From NCBI RefSeq assembly GCF_003945595.2, contig NW_024104332.1, positions 1,674,001 to 1,738,000 on the forward strand: DNA of 64,000 bases. The letters are read 5' to 3'. Below the pieces are notes generated by a model that saw only the letters and a list, made by a program, of their open reading frames with translations, made no database searches and was not told the DNA's origin. Below, one piece after another: positions 48,205 to 64,000 of this stretch. Both the position numbers and the translations under genes were made by a program. The DNA comes from Pipra filicauda. Lineage: Eukaryota > Chordata > Aves > Passeriformes > Pipridae. Numbering within the stretch: the first letter of the stretch is position 1; every line of letters begins with the position of its first letter.

Positions 48205-49846
48205 TCATAGATTCATAGAATCAATAAGGTTGGAAAAGACCTCCAAGATCATCAAGTCCAACCCTTGATCCAGCACCACCGTGGTTACCAGATTGGCACT
48301 AAGTGCCACATCCAGTCTCATCTTAAAAACCTCCAGGGATGGTGAATCCACCACCTCCCTGGGCAGCTCATTCCAATGGCTGATTACTCTCTCTGTAAAC
48401 AATTTCTTCCTAATATCCAACCTAAATCTCCCCTGGTAGAATTTAAGACCGTGCCGTCTTGTCCTTCTGCTGGTTGCCTGGGAGAAGAGACCAACCTCCA
48501 CCTGGCTACAACCTCCTGTCAGGGAGTTGTAGAGAGTGAGGAGGTCTCCCCTGAGCCTCCTCTTCTCCAGGCTGAACAACCCCAGCTTCCTCAGCCTCTC
48601 CTCATAGGACTTGTGCTCAAGTCCTTTCACCAGCCTGGTTGCTCTTCTCTGGACCTGCTCCAGCACCTCAATGTCCTTCCTGAACTGAGGGGCCCAGAAC
48701 TGGACACAGCACTCCAGGTGTGGCCTCACCAGCGCTGAGTACAGGGGAAGAATCACTTCCCTGGTCCTGCTGCCACACTGTTCCTGATCCAGGCCAGGAT
48801 GCCATTGGCCTTCTTGGCCACCTGGGCACACTGCTGGCTCATGTTCAGCTTCCTGTCAGTCCACATTCCCTGGTCCCTCTCTGTCTGGCTGCTCTCCAGC
48901 CACTCTGTCCCCAGCCTGTAGCGCTGCAGGGGGTTGTTGTGGCCAAAGTGCAGGACCCGGCACTTGGCCGTGTCGAACCTCATCCCGTTGGAATCAGACC
49001 ATCTCTCCAGCTTGTCCAGGACCTTCTGAAGAGCCCTCCAACCTTCCAGCAGATCAACACTCCCCCCCCAGCTTGGTGTCATCTGCAAATTTGCTAATGG
49101 TACACTCGATCCCCTCATCCAGATCGTCAAAAGAGATGTTAAACAGGACTGGGCCCAATACTGATCCCTAGGGGACACCACTGGTGACCAGACACCAGCT
49201 GGATGCAGCACCATTCATCACCACCCTCTGGGCCCAGCCCTCCAGCCAGTTCCTAACCCAGCACAGAGTGCCCCTGTCCAAGCCGTGGGCAGCCAGCTTT
49301 TTCAGGAGAATGCTGTGGGAGACGGTGTCAAAGGCTTTGCTGAAGTCCAGGTAGACACATCCACAACCATCCCCTCATCCACCAGGTGGGTCACCTGGTC
49401 ATAAAAGGAGATCAGGTTGGTCAGGCAGGACCTGCCCTTCCTAAACCCGTGCTGGCTGGGTCTGATCCAACCTGTAGGTGTTGCATGATTGCACTCAGGA
49501 TGATCTGCTCCATAACCTTCCCAGGCACTGAGGTCAGGCTGACAGGCCTGTAGTTTCTCAGATCCTCCTTGCAGCCCTTTTTGTGGATTGGTGTGACATT
49601 TGCCAACTTCCAATCACCTGGGACCTCCCCAGTGAGCCAGGACTGTTGGTAGATGATGGAGAGCAGCTTGGCGAGCTCTTCCACGACCTCCCTCATCACC
49701 CTAGGGTGGATCCCATCTGGTCCCATAGACTTGTGAGGATCCAAGTGGCTCAGCAGGTCACTAACTGTTCCCTCCGGGATTACAGGGGGCTGTTCAGCTC
49801 CCTGTCTCTGTCTATCAGCTCTGGAAGCCAGTTGTCCTGAGGACAA
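48205..49846 (-). pseudogene. CR1 ORF2 reverse transcriptase, frameshifted
   Basis: The coding track switches frame at least three times: near 49480 (between MQHLQ and the GFRKGRS block), near 49360 (in the LDFSKAF-equivalent region), and at a C8 run on the + strand (49062-49069) just after [10 protein letters not shown] further change near 48780 links to the C-terminal 208-codon frame. The fragments together cover the RT core and thumb-like C-terminal region, but no intact protein can be made. It was probably inserted by target-primed reverse transcription and has not been active since. Confidence 0.9.
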
Positions 49847-49940
49847 CCTGCTTTACTGTTAAAAACTGAGGCAAAGAAGGTGTTAAGTAACTCAGCCTTT
49901 TCCTCCTCTTTGGTGACTATGTTCCTCCCCATGTCAATCA
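48205..49940 (-). mobile_element. CR1 LINE, 5'-truncated, reverse-transcriptase part
   Basis: This element is read on the minus strand. Its 3' end on the + strand is tcatagattcatagaatcaa, the reverse complement of the CR1 octamer-type tail. The minus strand carries reverse-transcriptase signatures: GPDGIHPRVMREVVEELAKL near 49.72 kb, NYRPVSLTS near 49.55 kb, SQHGFRKGRSCLTNLISFYD near 49.42 kb, the catalytic FADD at 49078-49089, and the C-terminal [20 protein letters not shown] near 48.4 kb. The 5' end is truncated and the endonuclease is missing. Confidence 0.96.
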
Positions 49941-49972
49941 TTTATACTGTATGATTGTTCATACAGTATAAA
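49941..49972. repeat. Perfect 14 bp inverted repeat at CR1 edge
   Basis: The arms tttatactgtatga (49941-49954) and tcatacagtataaa (49959-49972) are exact reverse complements around the loop ttgt. It begins right where recognisable CR1 sequence stops, at the element's truncated 5' end. Confidence 0.9.
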
Positions 49973-51662
49973 AGTGAATTAAAAAAATTCCTCTTCTCAA
50001 GAGTGTTAGTCAGTACAAGCTCCATAGAAGTCTTTTGATGTCCAGTGTTTTTCATAATTGCCTATTAAAGAGTTTGTTGCATCAGCAACATGGAAAGACA
50101 AGCAAATGAAGAGGAACATTGTTTTGGATGGTCATGCCAGGTCCTTTAATGTGAGCTCTGCACTCAAAATCACACAGTAACCAGTGGGGTTAGAAAGGGC
50201 CCTGTGTCTTAAGGCCAGACACGCTGAAGGAGGGATGTCTCTGCCAGGGGAGTAAGTGGTGCTGGACCTGTGCTTTGCAAACATCATAATCCATTTCCCA
50301 GCCAGACAACATTCAGCTTCCTTTATTTGCAGGCTTTAGAGTTTCCATCAAAAAGTGTTGTGTACTGTCAATGTGTTTTCCCTGGGAAAACATGGTAATG
50401 GTGCTTTAAATATGATGCTTGAATACCTAGTTGTGGTAGTATGAGGCTTTCTCAGTGGTAATGTAGACACATCTTCATATACCAAACCAGGTTAAGTGGC
50501 ACTGCTTCCCACTGCTCTGCTTTGTGGAAAGTTGTAAAAACAAGAATAAAGGGTCAGATAAATCAATTTACTATTTCTGTGGAAGAGTCCTTTAAATTTT
50601 TAGTAGCTGTGTGGTACGTTTTTATTAATAGGCCATAATGTACCTTTCATCATCATGTGATATTTCCACAAGCTTGACGACAGTTAACCTGTTTCCTGTA
50701 CTTACCAGACAGTGGTTTTGGCACTGTCTATACTCTGCAGTTGTCATGCTGTCTCTTTTTACCCATCTTTCCAGCAACTGTTCTACCATTGTTGGAGGGA
50801 TATTAAATTCTCTGAGTGTGTTTTTGTTGGTAAGTTGTTGGTATGCTGTGCAAATGCCTAATTTAAGGTATTGATTTGACTTTTTCTTTGCAGGGAGCCT
50901 GATTTCTCCACTGCCTGTGTAGGTGATCTCCAAATGTAGGCACCTAAGACGGAATGACTCTCTAAGACAGTGCTTGTATAGTATCTACTGTGATGCCAAC
51001 CCTTTATATCTTATCACTATGGAAAAACAAATTAGTAACTGCAGCTCATGCTGCTCAAGAGCCTGGAAAGCTCAAAGGAGCTGAAGGAGTAGAAGAGGGA
51101 CAACAGGTCTTGTGCAGAAGCTGAGCCTTGTTTGGCATTGTTCACAGGAGTTTTTTGGTTCCAACACACCAGTCTTTTGGTTTGGGATTTGGTTGTGTTG
51201 AAAAGCCACAGCAAAACTGGGTGGGTGCAATCATAATCCCTGGCCAAAAATGTTTCTGTGTAGTAGTGACGAACCAGGAGTTCCAAGAGGGTGAGTGGTT
51301 CTCCTATGGATTATGTTGTTCAAATATAAATATCCTCTACGTGAGGAAGGTGTACAAGTACAATGCAACCAGATTTGTCTATGAAGTTCCCTCTGACTTC
51401 TTCCATACTCAGGAAGGCATATTATATTGGTATTGGGAATTTTTCATTAGTTTTCCCCTAAATTCACAAGCCTGTGAGTTAATGTAGGTGGAGCCAAAGA
51501 GTCAGCGTAGTTAAAGCTCTTGCAGGAAAATGCAGTACCTGTATCCTCATTTTGCCATTGCAGATTTGCGTTTGCCATCAAAGTGCATGTTGTGTTTCCT
51601 TGTCCACACGACTCCTCACATGTGCATGGTGGTTTGAAAAAGAAGTTGAATTGGTATATTGA

Positions 51663-56311
<4,649 letters not shown>

Positions 56312-59300
56312 TGATCAGTGTCTTGAAGTTTGGCCAGGGTTGGTGGGTGGTGTCATTCTGTAGTCCATGGAGATTAGAAAGAGGAATTCCTGACAGTTTT
56401 CTTTCCTTATGTTTAAATACCAGAAGGAGGCTTTTACACAGGACCTGTAAGGGCTGGGTTTTTGATTCCAAATGTCATGGACCCCCTCAGATATTTGGAG
56501 TCTTCTTATAAATGGTTTTCTGATTGGTGTAAGGCTGAAACTCCTCCATCTCATGTGCCACATATTGTATGTTCCTGTAACAGAAAAGCTAGAGACACGA
56601 GAGAAGGAGTTGCAGGGGAGCATCTTGCCATGCATGCAAGTATCTACTGGCACAGAACTCAAGGGAACATAAATTTATCTCAGCTCTCTTCTGCTTCACT
56701 GTTCTGAGAACTAAACACCAAGAGTCCGAGGGCTGTGAGCAGCAACAAAGCGTAACAGGGAGGAGGGGTAAAAACCTAAAATATGCTGGATTTAAAAGCC
56801 CTTTTCCTTTAGTAAGCTGCAATACCATTAATAAGAGGTCAAGATCATAATTTCCATGAATGTTCTGTGATCACAGTGACTGTGTACTCAGTTTTCAGCT
56901 CTGTGTCAAGATCAAGCCTCATTGACACCATGAATTTCTGTATCCTATTCCGTGACAATTTTTTGACAAGTCACAGAAAGCTGTGCTTTTTTGTAAATCC
57001 CTCTTGTGAACTTGAAAATTACATAGGACTTTTAAGTCTTGCAGATCTGTTCAGTGTATAGACCTAATTGGGTTAGCATTAAAGAGACTGTAATCCGCAA
57101 GGAGAATGTACAGTTATGGATTCAGCTGTTTCATGTGTGAGTTTATAGGCAGTTGAAGGAAGGCTATATAGAGGAAGGGATTTCCTGTGCTTTTTACAGA
57201 GCACTGCACGTTTTTGTTGATTACATTCAGTCATCATTATGCACAATGATAAAAAAGGCTGTTTCAGCCCTGTTTAAAAGCAATAAATTGCACTGAAGGG
57301 ATAATTAGTATCAGCAGTCAGTGATGTAGGTTCCAGCCTAAAGGTAAGAGAATGTTATTACTATATGAAAGTCAGTGGAACTGAGAAACTTGCACCAGCT
57401 GAGTCTGATCTGATAAAGTAATAGTAATATCTGCTGCTCTGATGCTGATTTACCTTGAAGCACTCTACAAAGAAAACGTAAGGTTAAAAGGCAGATTTGC
57501 TTGTCTGAGGTTTCATAGTTTAGCTTGTTCAGCGGACTTAGTTCAGCAGACCACAGTTCCCTCCAGTGTCCTAACACCTGATAAATGGCTCAGAAATGAT
57601 GAAGGGTTTTTTTGGCAGCTCTAGAGATTTGTAAGGTACAGTTACACTAGGAAAGGTCTCTCTCTAAATTAGAAGTTTCTCATGAGCCTCTGACCCAGTG
57701 GTAACAAGGTGAGAGAAAAGTTAAAGTTGTTTTTAGTTCCTGAGGTTAAAAATAACCTTTAATTTGTTTTTAATCATAATAAAAGAGAATTGGACTTCAG
57801 AATTAGCTGATGCAAGTGACAATAAGAAGAAATAATAAGGTTTTGTATCAATGCTGGTTTTGATATATGTACAGTGGTCTGTAATCCTTTGCTGTACTGC
57901 ATGGGTGAAGAAGATGATTTCATTTCATTCTTTTGAATAATTGTTCATCCAATCCTGCCTTCCTTGCCTCCTAACCCAGTCATTTATTTCCTGAAACAAG
58001 CTACATTCTGAAAGAGAATGACCTAGATGCTGTTTATGGTTTTAATGTGACCACTCCTCCCTGTCCCAGAAAAGATATGTTAAATGTTTAAAAATTATAA
58101 GCCATTACAAGGAGATAAGTTAAATATCTTTCAGTGAAGAGTACAAGTAGAAAAATGTGACTCATTCACACTCCCAAGACTTTGGTCAGTACAGCTATCC
58201 TGATAAGACAGAATACAGTTTACTGATCTTACTTTATGAGGAACATTTAAATGTATGTATGGAAAAAATACATCAGTTGTACTTCAGTAAGAAGAGTATT
58301 ATGAATATGTTTTAAAGGTACATGGGTGGCTAAATGCTGTTATGAACATAGTGGGGTTAGGTCTTTCTCAAATAAGGGTCTGACATGTTGGTAGGGAATG
58401 GGAAGAGGAGATTAGTGGGAAGGAGGTGTCATTATATGAGTCACGCCCTTGACTTTCATTTTTTTGTCCTTGTCAAGTATAGGTGTGCTTCTGTCAGCAG
58501 TTATTTCTTCCCTGGATTGTGAATGTCCTTGTGCTTGCAAGCAAAAGTTACCATTCCTTTTAGAGAGGCTCTGGAAAATGGAAAACCTTTGGTAAACGGT
58601 GATTTGTGTACAGAAGGGAGCACTTGGGACACTTGAGTGTCTACAGAAATAGCTGGTATAGATGCTAGTGGCACTGTCCATAGCTCTGGTTAAAACTTCC
58701 AATGTTGGCAGAATGCAAGTCTAAAAGTGCTCTGTGAGCTCCTGAAATTCTGCTAAATGTTATGCTGAAAGAGTAAAGAACAACAATTTGGCTACTGGGC
58801 TGTCATTTGAGCACCCTGAACACCCGCTAATGGATCGGTAATGACTATAATGATATAATGCGTGATATTAGACCTACTAGGGCCAAATGCCTCCCACCCG
58901 TTCCCATCAGGGGATGATGAATTGACCATCATCAAAAAACACATCCCTTATTTGGAATTTTTCTTTGGGGAGTTGCAGCAAAGTCTTTTTTCCAGTCTTT
59001 CTCCACACATTCCCAGTCAGCTCTTTTCTTTTGCTCTGCTCCCTGTGTTCTTACATAGTTTTTATCACTGCAGCAGTCCATGTATGTCTGTTACAACAAT
59101 GCAACCTGGAGTCTGCAAAGTAACCCAGACTGCCTTCTTCAGGGCAGAACCAGAATGTACGCGTGGGCTTTTATGCATTTGTTTTCACCACGCTGAGGAT
59201 GTTGTTACAGTTTTGTAAAATGTAGGTTTACGTTTTTTCCACGTGTTTCTGAGTATGTATTATTTCTGGAATAATTTCGGAATCTAAAATACTTTCCCCT

Positions 59301-59682
59301 CGGGTGTTGAAATGGTTATGTGCTTAAACTGGAGGGTTATAGTTTCTCCTCCCTACTTGGCTGGTCACACCTCTTGTCCCCAGAAGGGGGCTGAAATTTG
59401 AATCCAGAGTGCAGGTGCTCTTGCTACTGGTCTGCCTGCAAGTGTGCCTGGGAGGGAGTCACCAGCAGACACAGGGGTATCAGGAGGGAACTACATCCTG
59501 CTCCTCACCCCAAGGCTGGTAACAGAATTTAAGAAGGGCCTGAGTTTTAGGCAGGGAAGACATGCTTGTACTGAGACAAAAAGGCAAATATGCAGCTAAG
59601 AGGCTACTTGACAGTGGAATAGGGAGTTATTTTAAAGCCCTGGGTCAAAGCCACGAGCTGCCCAGGTGTTTTACTTATGTCT

Positions 59683-60054
59683 AAGACTCCAAAGTAATTC
59701 ACCACGGAATATTTTGCAAAGCCTTGTAGTTCTTTAATACCTTGAATTCGCATAAAGAGAAGAAGCCACAGACTTTTCACAGGAGACTTCTTTTAATTTA
59801 GTAAGAAAATAAGCATTTTGGCAAAAGGTTCACAGAAGTAACATACAGCCAAGGAGAAGCATTTCACTAAAGCACCCAGCACATGACAACCACAACTTAA
59901 GTAAAATACAACCCATCAGTTTTAAGTTACCCACAAGAGACTAAGAAAAGAGTAAAGGAATAAAAAAGATTAAGAAAATAAAGAAGGAGTAAAGAAAGAG
60001 ATTAGAATAAGAAAATTGTATAGCTGCCACTGAGAGGTCACATGATGATGGCAG
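59683..60054. repeat. Dispersed non-coding repeat, copy 2 (LTR-like?)
   Basis: This is the partner of 28142-28541, about 31.5 kb away and in the same orientation. Aligned blocks run in the same order from aagactccaaagtaatt through tcttttaatttagtaagaaa to cacatgatgatggcag. It is shorter mainly because it lacks the GA expansion of copy 1. No coding capacity is seen, and flanks beyond these limits do not align convincingly by eye. Confidence 0.8.
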
Positions 60055-63000
60055 AGAGTTGGCAATTGCTATTACAATAAGCAAAAAACCAGGAGTTCCA
60101 TCAATACAGAATCTCCGATCTATGCAGGGCACCATCTTTCACCTCGTGAATCCTAAAACTGCAGGAAACCAGGACCAGGGAAAGAGTTTGTGAAATGAGT
60201 CTGTCCGTTGCAGTGTTTAAAACAGTTCTTTCACCTTCATCTGTGAAAGAATTCTTCTTTGGGGAGGTGCAGCACTACTTCATAGATTCTTTGCTTATTT
60301 AATAACAACACATAACTTAAAAAAAAACCACTGTCATCCCTCCCACCAACCAGATTTCAGGGTGCATTGTGAAAACAATTTCCCTTCCTCAGCCTCAATT
60401 TATTGGACTGTTATGATAAGTGATAAGTCAAGTAGCCATTGGCCTCATCAGATGGTTTAACATCAAGCCAGATGCCTGACTGGTAATGTAATAGATTCTA
60501 AAGTCATACTGCAATTGGAGAGCATATCAAACAGCCTTTGAGGCTAAAGAAAATAAACTTGTCTTGAGGAAACAGACAGCTGATGTCAGTCTTCCCTCTC
60601 TAGCCCTCTAAGACCGATGTTTCCAGCAAGTAATCCTGTGAGCTCTGATTCTGTCCAGGGTTTTGATCCACTTACAAGTTTAATCTATCCTCTCTGAACT
60701 TAAATGCTCCATTATCTGTTAGGAAATAATTAGAGGCTGCAAGCACAAGTCAGCATACATAGAGTTCCTTGGGAGTCCCTGAGCTCATTGAGATGAAGAC
60801 AGTTTGACTGATGGTGGTCAGCTGATATTGGGCCAGGAGCTAATAATAGAAGGCAGCGCTGCTTAGCTAGGTGAGAAAGTTAACTTGGGAAAAATTAAAC
60901 TGAAGGGTTTGGGATTTATGGTTGGAAATAAATTTCCCATTCTCATTTGTTTCCTGGTAAGAGAGCTTCAGAGGCAGTTATTTCTTCTATGGTTTTATAA
61001 TTAAGATCTAGGGGCTTCTTGCCTTGGCCTGGACTCACTGCAGTTCCCTGCTGTCTGTAGGAGTAGTGTTCGGTATGCAGGAGAGAATTTGTCACACAAA
61101 GTGCAAATATGTGACAATGACCTCCACCAGGCATGCAGTAAACAAATTAAAACTGCATATAAGGGGCTGATACCCACATCTTTTCTTTACATCTGGCCTA
61201 ATTAACTAAATTAATAAAGCAGTCAGATGTGCTGCAGAAAGAAACAGCTTTTTCTAAATTGTCTTATAATAAAGACAAGTCCTTGACTTGAGGATATCAG
61301 TATCAAACTTATCTTCAGAGGTTTCAAGAGAAAAAAAATCATATAGCCACCTAGCAAAAGAGAGTTTTATCTCCTGTTCAGCTGAAAACCCACAGAGATA
61401 TGGATAGGTCTAGATGCTTTCTTTGTTTCTTCGGGTATGTCTAGATGCCATTGTGGGAAGTACACTGGAGGTACAGCTAGCTAGTCAGGTGGGGAAGGTG
61501 AGAGAAGACTTACCTTTTCTTGGTTTCCACCACTGGCATTGGACTTTGGGTTCTTTCCTTGGCCCGCAGTGGCATTCACAGAGCCCTTGAGGCTACAGAC
61601 ACACTCTGTGGTGTAGTTTCTCAGCTGACACAGATGCATTTGCACTCAGTCTCCTTGTAAGATGCTGCCTTACATGACTATATAAGTGACTGGAGAAATA
61701 TTTTTGTCTGTCCCTTGATTATTTTTAATTCCTTGTACACATCTCATGGTACTGCCTATCCAGGTGTTTGACTCAGGTCAGACCATGTAGATGCTTCTGA
61801 AAGTCTGAAAAGATGTTAGTACTAACAGTAGCTGGATCCAGGCACCTCACAGTCATTCCGCTGACTGCCTGGCTTACTTGGGAAATACCACCAAGTTCAT
61901 CTTGAACCTCAGTTTAAAGGGCAACTGTAGGAACAAATGAAATCCTTTATGGCAGCAATGAGACCTTTTTCCTTATCTTCTTCTGCTGTCATTTATGTAA
62001 ACATCCTCCTTTCCAACTGGCATTAAGGGTCTGTGTCAGAACTGCCTGGCACTGCGCTCCAGCTGCAATTGAAACAGGTTTTCACTCCATCACGTCAAGT
62101 TGCTGAGGGTGGGGGCAAGGGGTGACCTAACTCCTCTGATTGTAGACTCCCTTTTGTGCAGCCTCCCCACTCCCACTTGCACGCACTGTAAGTATAAGTA
62201 GAGCCACTTAGGAGGGGGAAGCTGTTTGCCTGTCAGTTCCAGGCATGGAAGCTCACTGTGATTGCAATTACAATTTCCGACTTGTCCAGAGATGCCAGAA
62301 ATCAAGCTGTCCTTGAGAACGCTGCATACCATGCACAGGCCCCGAGAGTGATCAGCCTCTACAGAAGCTGGAAATCTGATCACTGCTGAAGGTTAACTGC
62401 TTTTAGTCATCTGAAGATTAACTGTTTCAAGGCTACATTTCTGTTATTTCCATCTTAAATAATAATTTTCTCCTGTAACCTTTTATTTCAGTAATTTTTC
62501 CTTGCATAGAATGTGAGGGTAAAATGTATGTGTATGTGCGGGGGGATGTTAATTTTCCATGTGCAAGGGCAAGTGAGAAAATATAGACACAGAAAGGATG
62601 AAGTACAAGCATAGACGAACAAGCCAGGCTGTTTGGAAACAATTCTGCTGGCATAACACTCTAACTGGAAAATACAGTGAGCGAAAGTGAGTTGGCTTGC
62701 TCCTGGTGATGGGGGAAATCTGAGCTCTAGTGAAACCTCTGAGAGCTGTGAATTTGCCAGTGAATTCAGCAGGGCCAGGACCTCACCTCTGGAGTAATCC
62801 TTCCAAGAAGTCTGCCACAGGTTTAAGGAAGAATCCCATGCTTTAGTGAATGACTGACAGTATGAGTTTTTCCTAAATGAGGTAGGAAGTATATTCAGAT
62901 GCTTTTTGTTATGGCAATTGCAGAACTCCTTATTTCAAGTTTGTATTGTTTTATGACTTGGAATCCCTGCATGAGGTTGGATAAATCTGTGAGTGGGGAG

Positions 63001-63103
63001 AAGATCTGGTGGGAGTGTTACCTTATTCACTGAGAAATACAGCTGTGGATTCATTGAAACTATTTAAAATTCTAATCAAATTCAAGAATTAGTTTTGGCT
63101 GTA

Positions 63104-63105
<2 letters not shown>

Positions 63106-63135
<30 letters not shown>
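63106..63135. repeat. (GT)n microsatellite
   Basis: About 15 uninterrupted GT units occur after gtaaa and before atgaag. It is likely polymorphic in length. Confidence 0.97.
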
Positions 63136-63140
<5 letters not shown>

Positions 63141-64000
63141 AAGAAAACGTTTTGAACTGATGTCCTGTATTACACTTTCTGTTTAAAGGTATAAGGTACC
63201 CCAATAACAGGGTTGATACTTGTTGCTTTGAAGTGCACTTTTGGGCTTGGTTACTGAAACACGAAGTCAGTTATTTGCTTGGCTGTATATGTTCGTTTTA
63301 CGAAGGTCAGGGTCCCATATTTGCCACTGTTTTATCGGGACACAGTAGAAGAGAGCTTTTTTGAAAAACTACAAACCAAACAGGCAACAGATGAGAATAT
63401 TAAAAAAAAAAATAAGAGGGAGAGAAGTGGTGCTGTGAGTATCATAAGTGGTACACAATAGTTTAATTAATCAGACGCTTGTGGGATTTGTATTTCCAAG
63501 ATGAGCTTTCTGTTACATACAGTACTGTGAGGGCTTGTTCTTGGCATTGTGCTGTGTGTTGCCACCCTTTACTATGGGTTAAATCTGGACCTGGGCCAGA
63601 ATGCTCTCCTCCAGCTTCATATTTTCCCAGGACTTATGTACTTGTATCTGAATTTGGGCTTTTAGGAGAGTAATCTTACACACTTCAATAAAAATTTCTG
63701 TTTGATGCTGTAAGGCCATGAATTCTGGGGACTCATGTCCCAGGAGGATACTGCCTGCAGGTGTGGGTCTTTTCATCTGCACAAGTGAATGGTGTGATTT
63801 AAGGCAGAGGGGAAGATATACCTCTGTAAGCACAGATCTTGCTGGAGTGGAAGTCTGGAGCTGAAAGACTTGTCATTACAAACGTGAGAAACAACCTTCC
63901 TTAAACATCAGCAGGAATACTGGAATGCTTCATACAGTCTTTCTGACATTCAGATGCAAAGTGCAGAAATAAAACTGACAAAACTTGGTAAAATGGAAAA

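Noticed and set aside
51128..51487. 119-codon plus-strand open frame upstream of the transmembrane exon
   Set aside because: It looked like a possible extra juxtamembrane exon, but it does not resemble ERBB4, and the known JM exons are already accounted for.

Overview
The window is intragenic vertebrate DNA holding the middle of one large multi-exon gene on the + strand: ERBB4 (HER4), the neuregulin receptor tyrosine kinase. Fourteen coding exons are readable. By homology with the EGFR/ERBB4 exon series they correspond to exons 7 to 15, the two alternative juxtamembrane exons (JM-b, often called 15b, and JM-a, exon 16), and exons 17 to 19. All have AG/GT borders, consistent phases and lengths typical of the family. 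Spliced with JM-a they encode 520 residues without a stop, and with JM-b 510. The host is most likely a bird: the protein reads as an amniote ERBB4, the introns hold CR1 LINE fragments with the avian-type octamer-like 3' end, intergenic-type repeats are few, and introns are short for a gene that is very large in mammals. I cannot name the species.

Layout: 1-2172 is intron 6, and its first bases look like the donor of exon 6. Exons 7 and 8 (2.2-3.8 kb) encode the end of cysteine-rich domain II, including the dimerization arm. Exons 9 to 12 (4.8-12.4 kb) encode ligand-binding domain III and the step into domain IV. Exons 13 to 15 (21.6-25.1 kb) encode domain IV. JM-b and JM-a lie at 31.3 and 31.5 kb, only 118 bp apart. 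A 20.3 kb intron follows, then the transmembrane exon (51.8 kb) and the first two kinase exons (54.6 and 56.2 kb). Intron 19 runs off the end of the window, and exon 20 was not found.

The rest is intron. It holds one long dead CR1 (48.2-49.9 kb, minus strand), a shorter CR1 tail (42.7-43.1 kb), an ancient CR1/L3-like relic beside exon 13, and a pair of related non-coding dispersed repeats of about 0.4 kb (28.1 and 59.7 kb). There are also several microsatellites and small tandem duplications, and a few perfect hairpins.

No bacterial-type system, CRISPR array, RNA gene or second protein-coding gene was found. The most functionally interesting segment is the JM-b/JM-a cassette. The two exons have the weakest donors of the set, a UGCAUG hexamer sits between them, and a long pyrimidine tract precedes JM-b. 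Splicing here decides whether the receptor can be shed by ADAM17 and can signal through a released intracellular domain.
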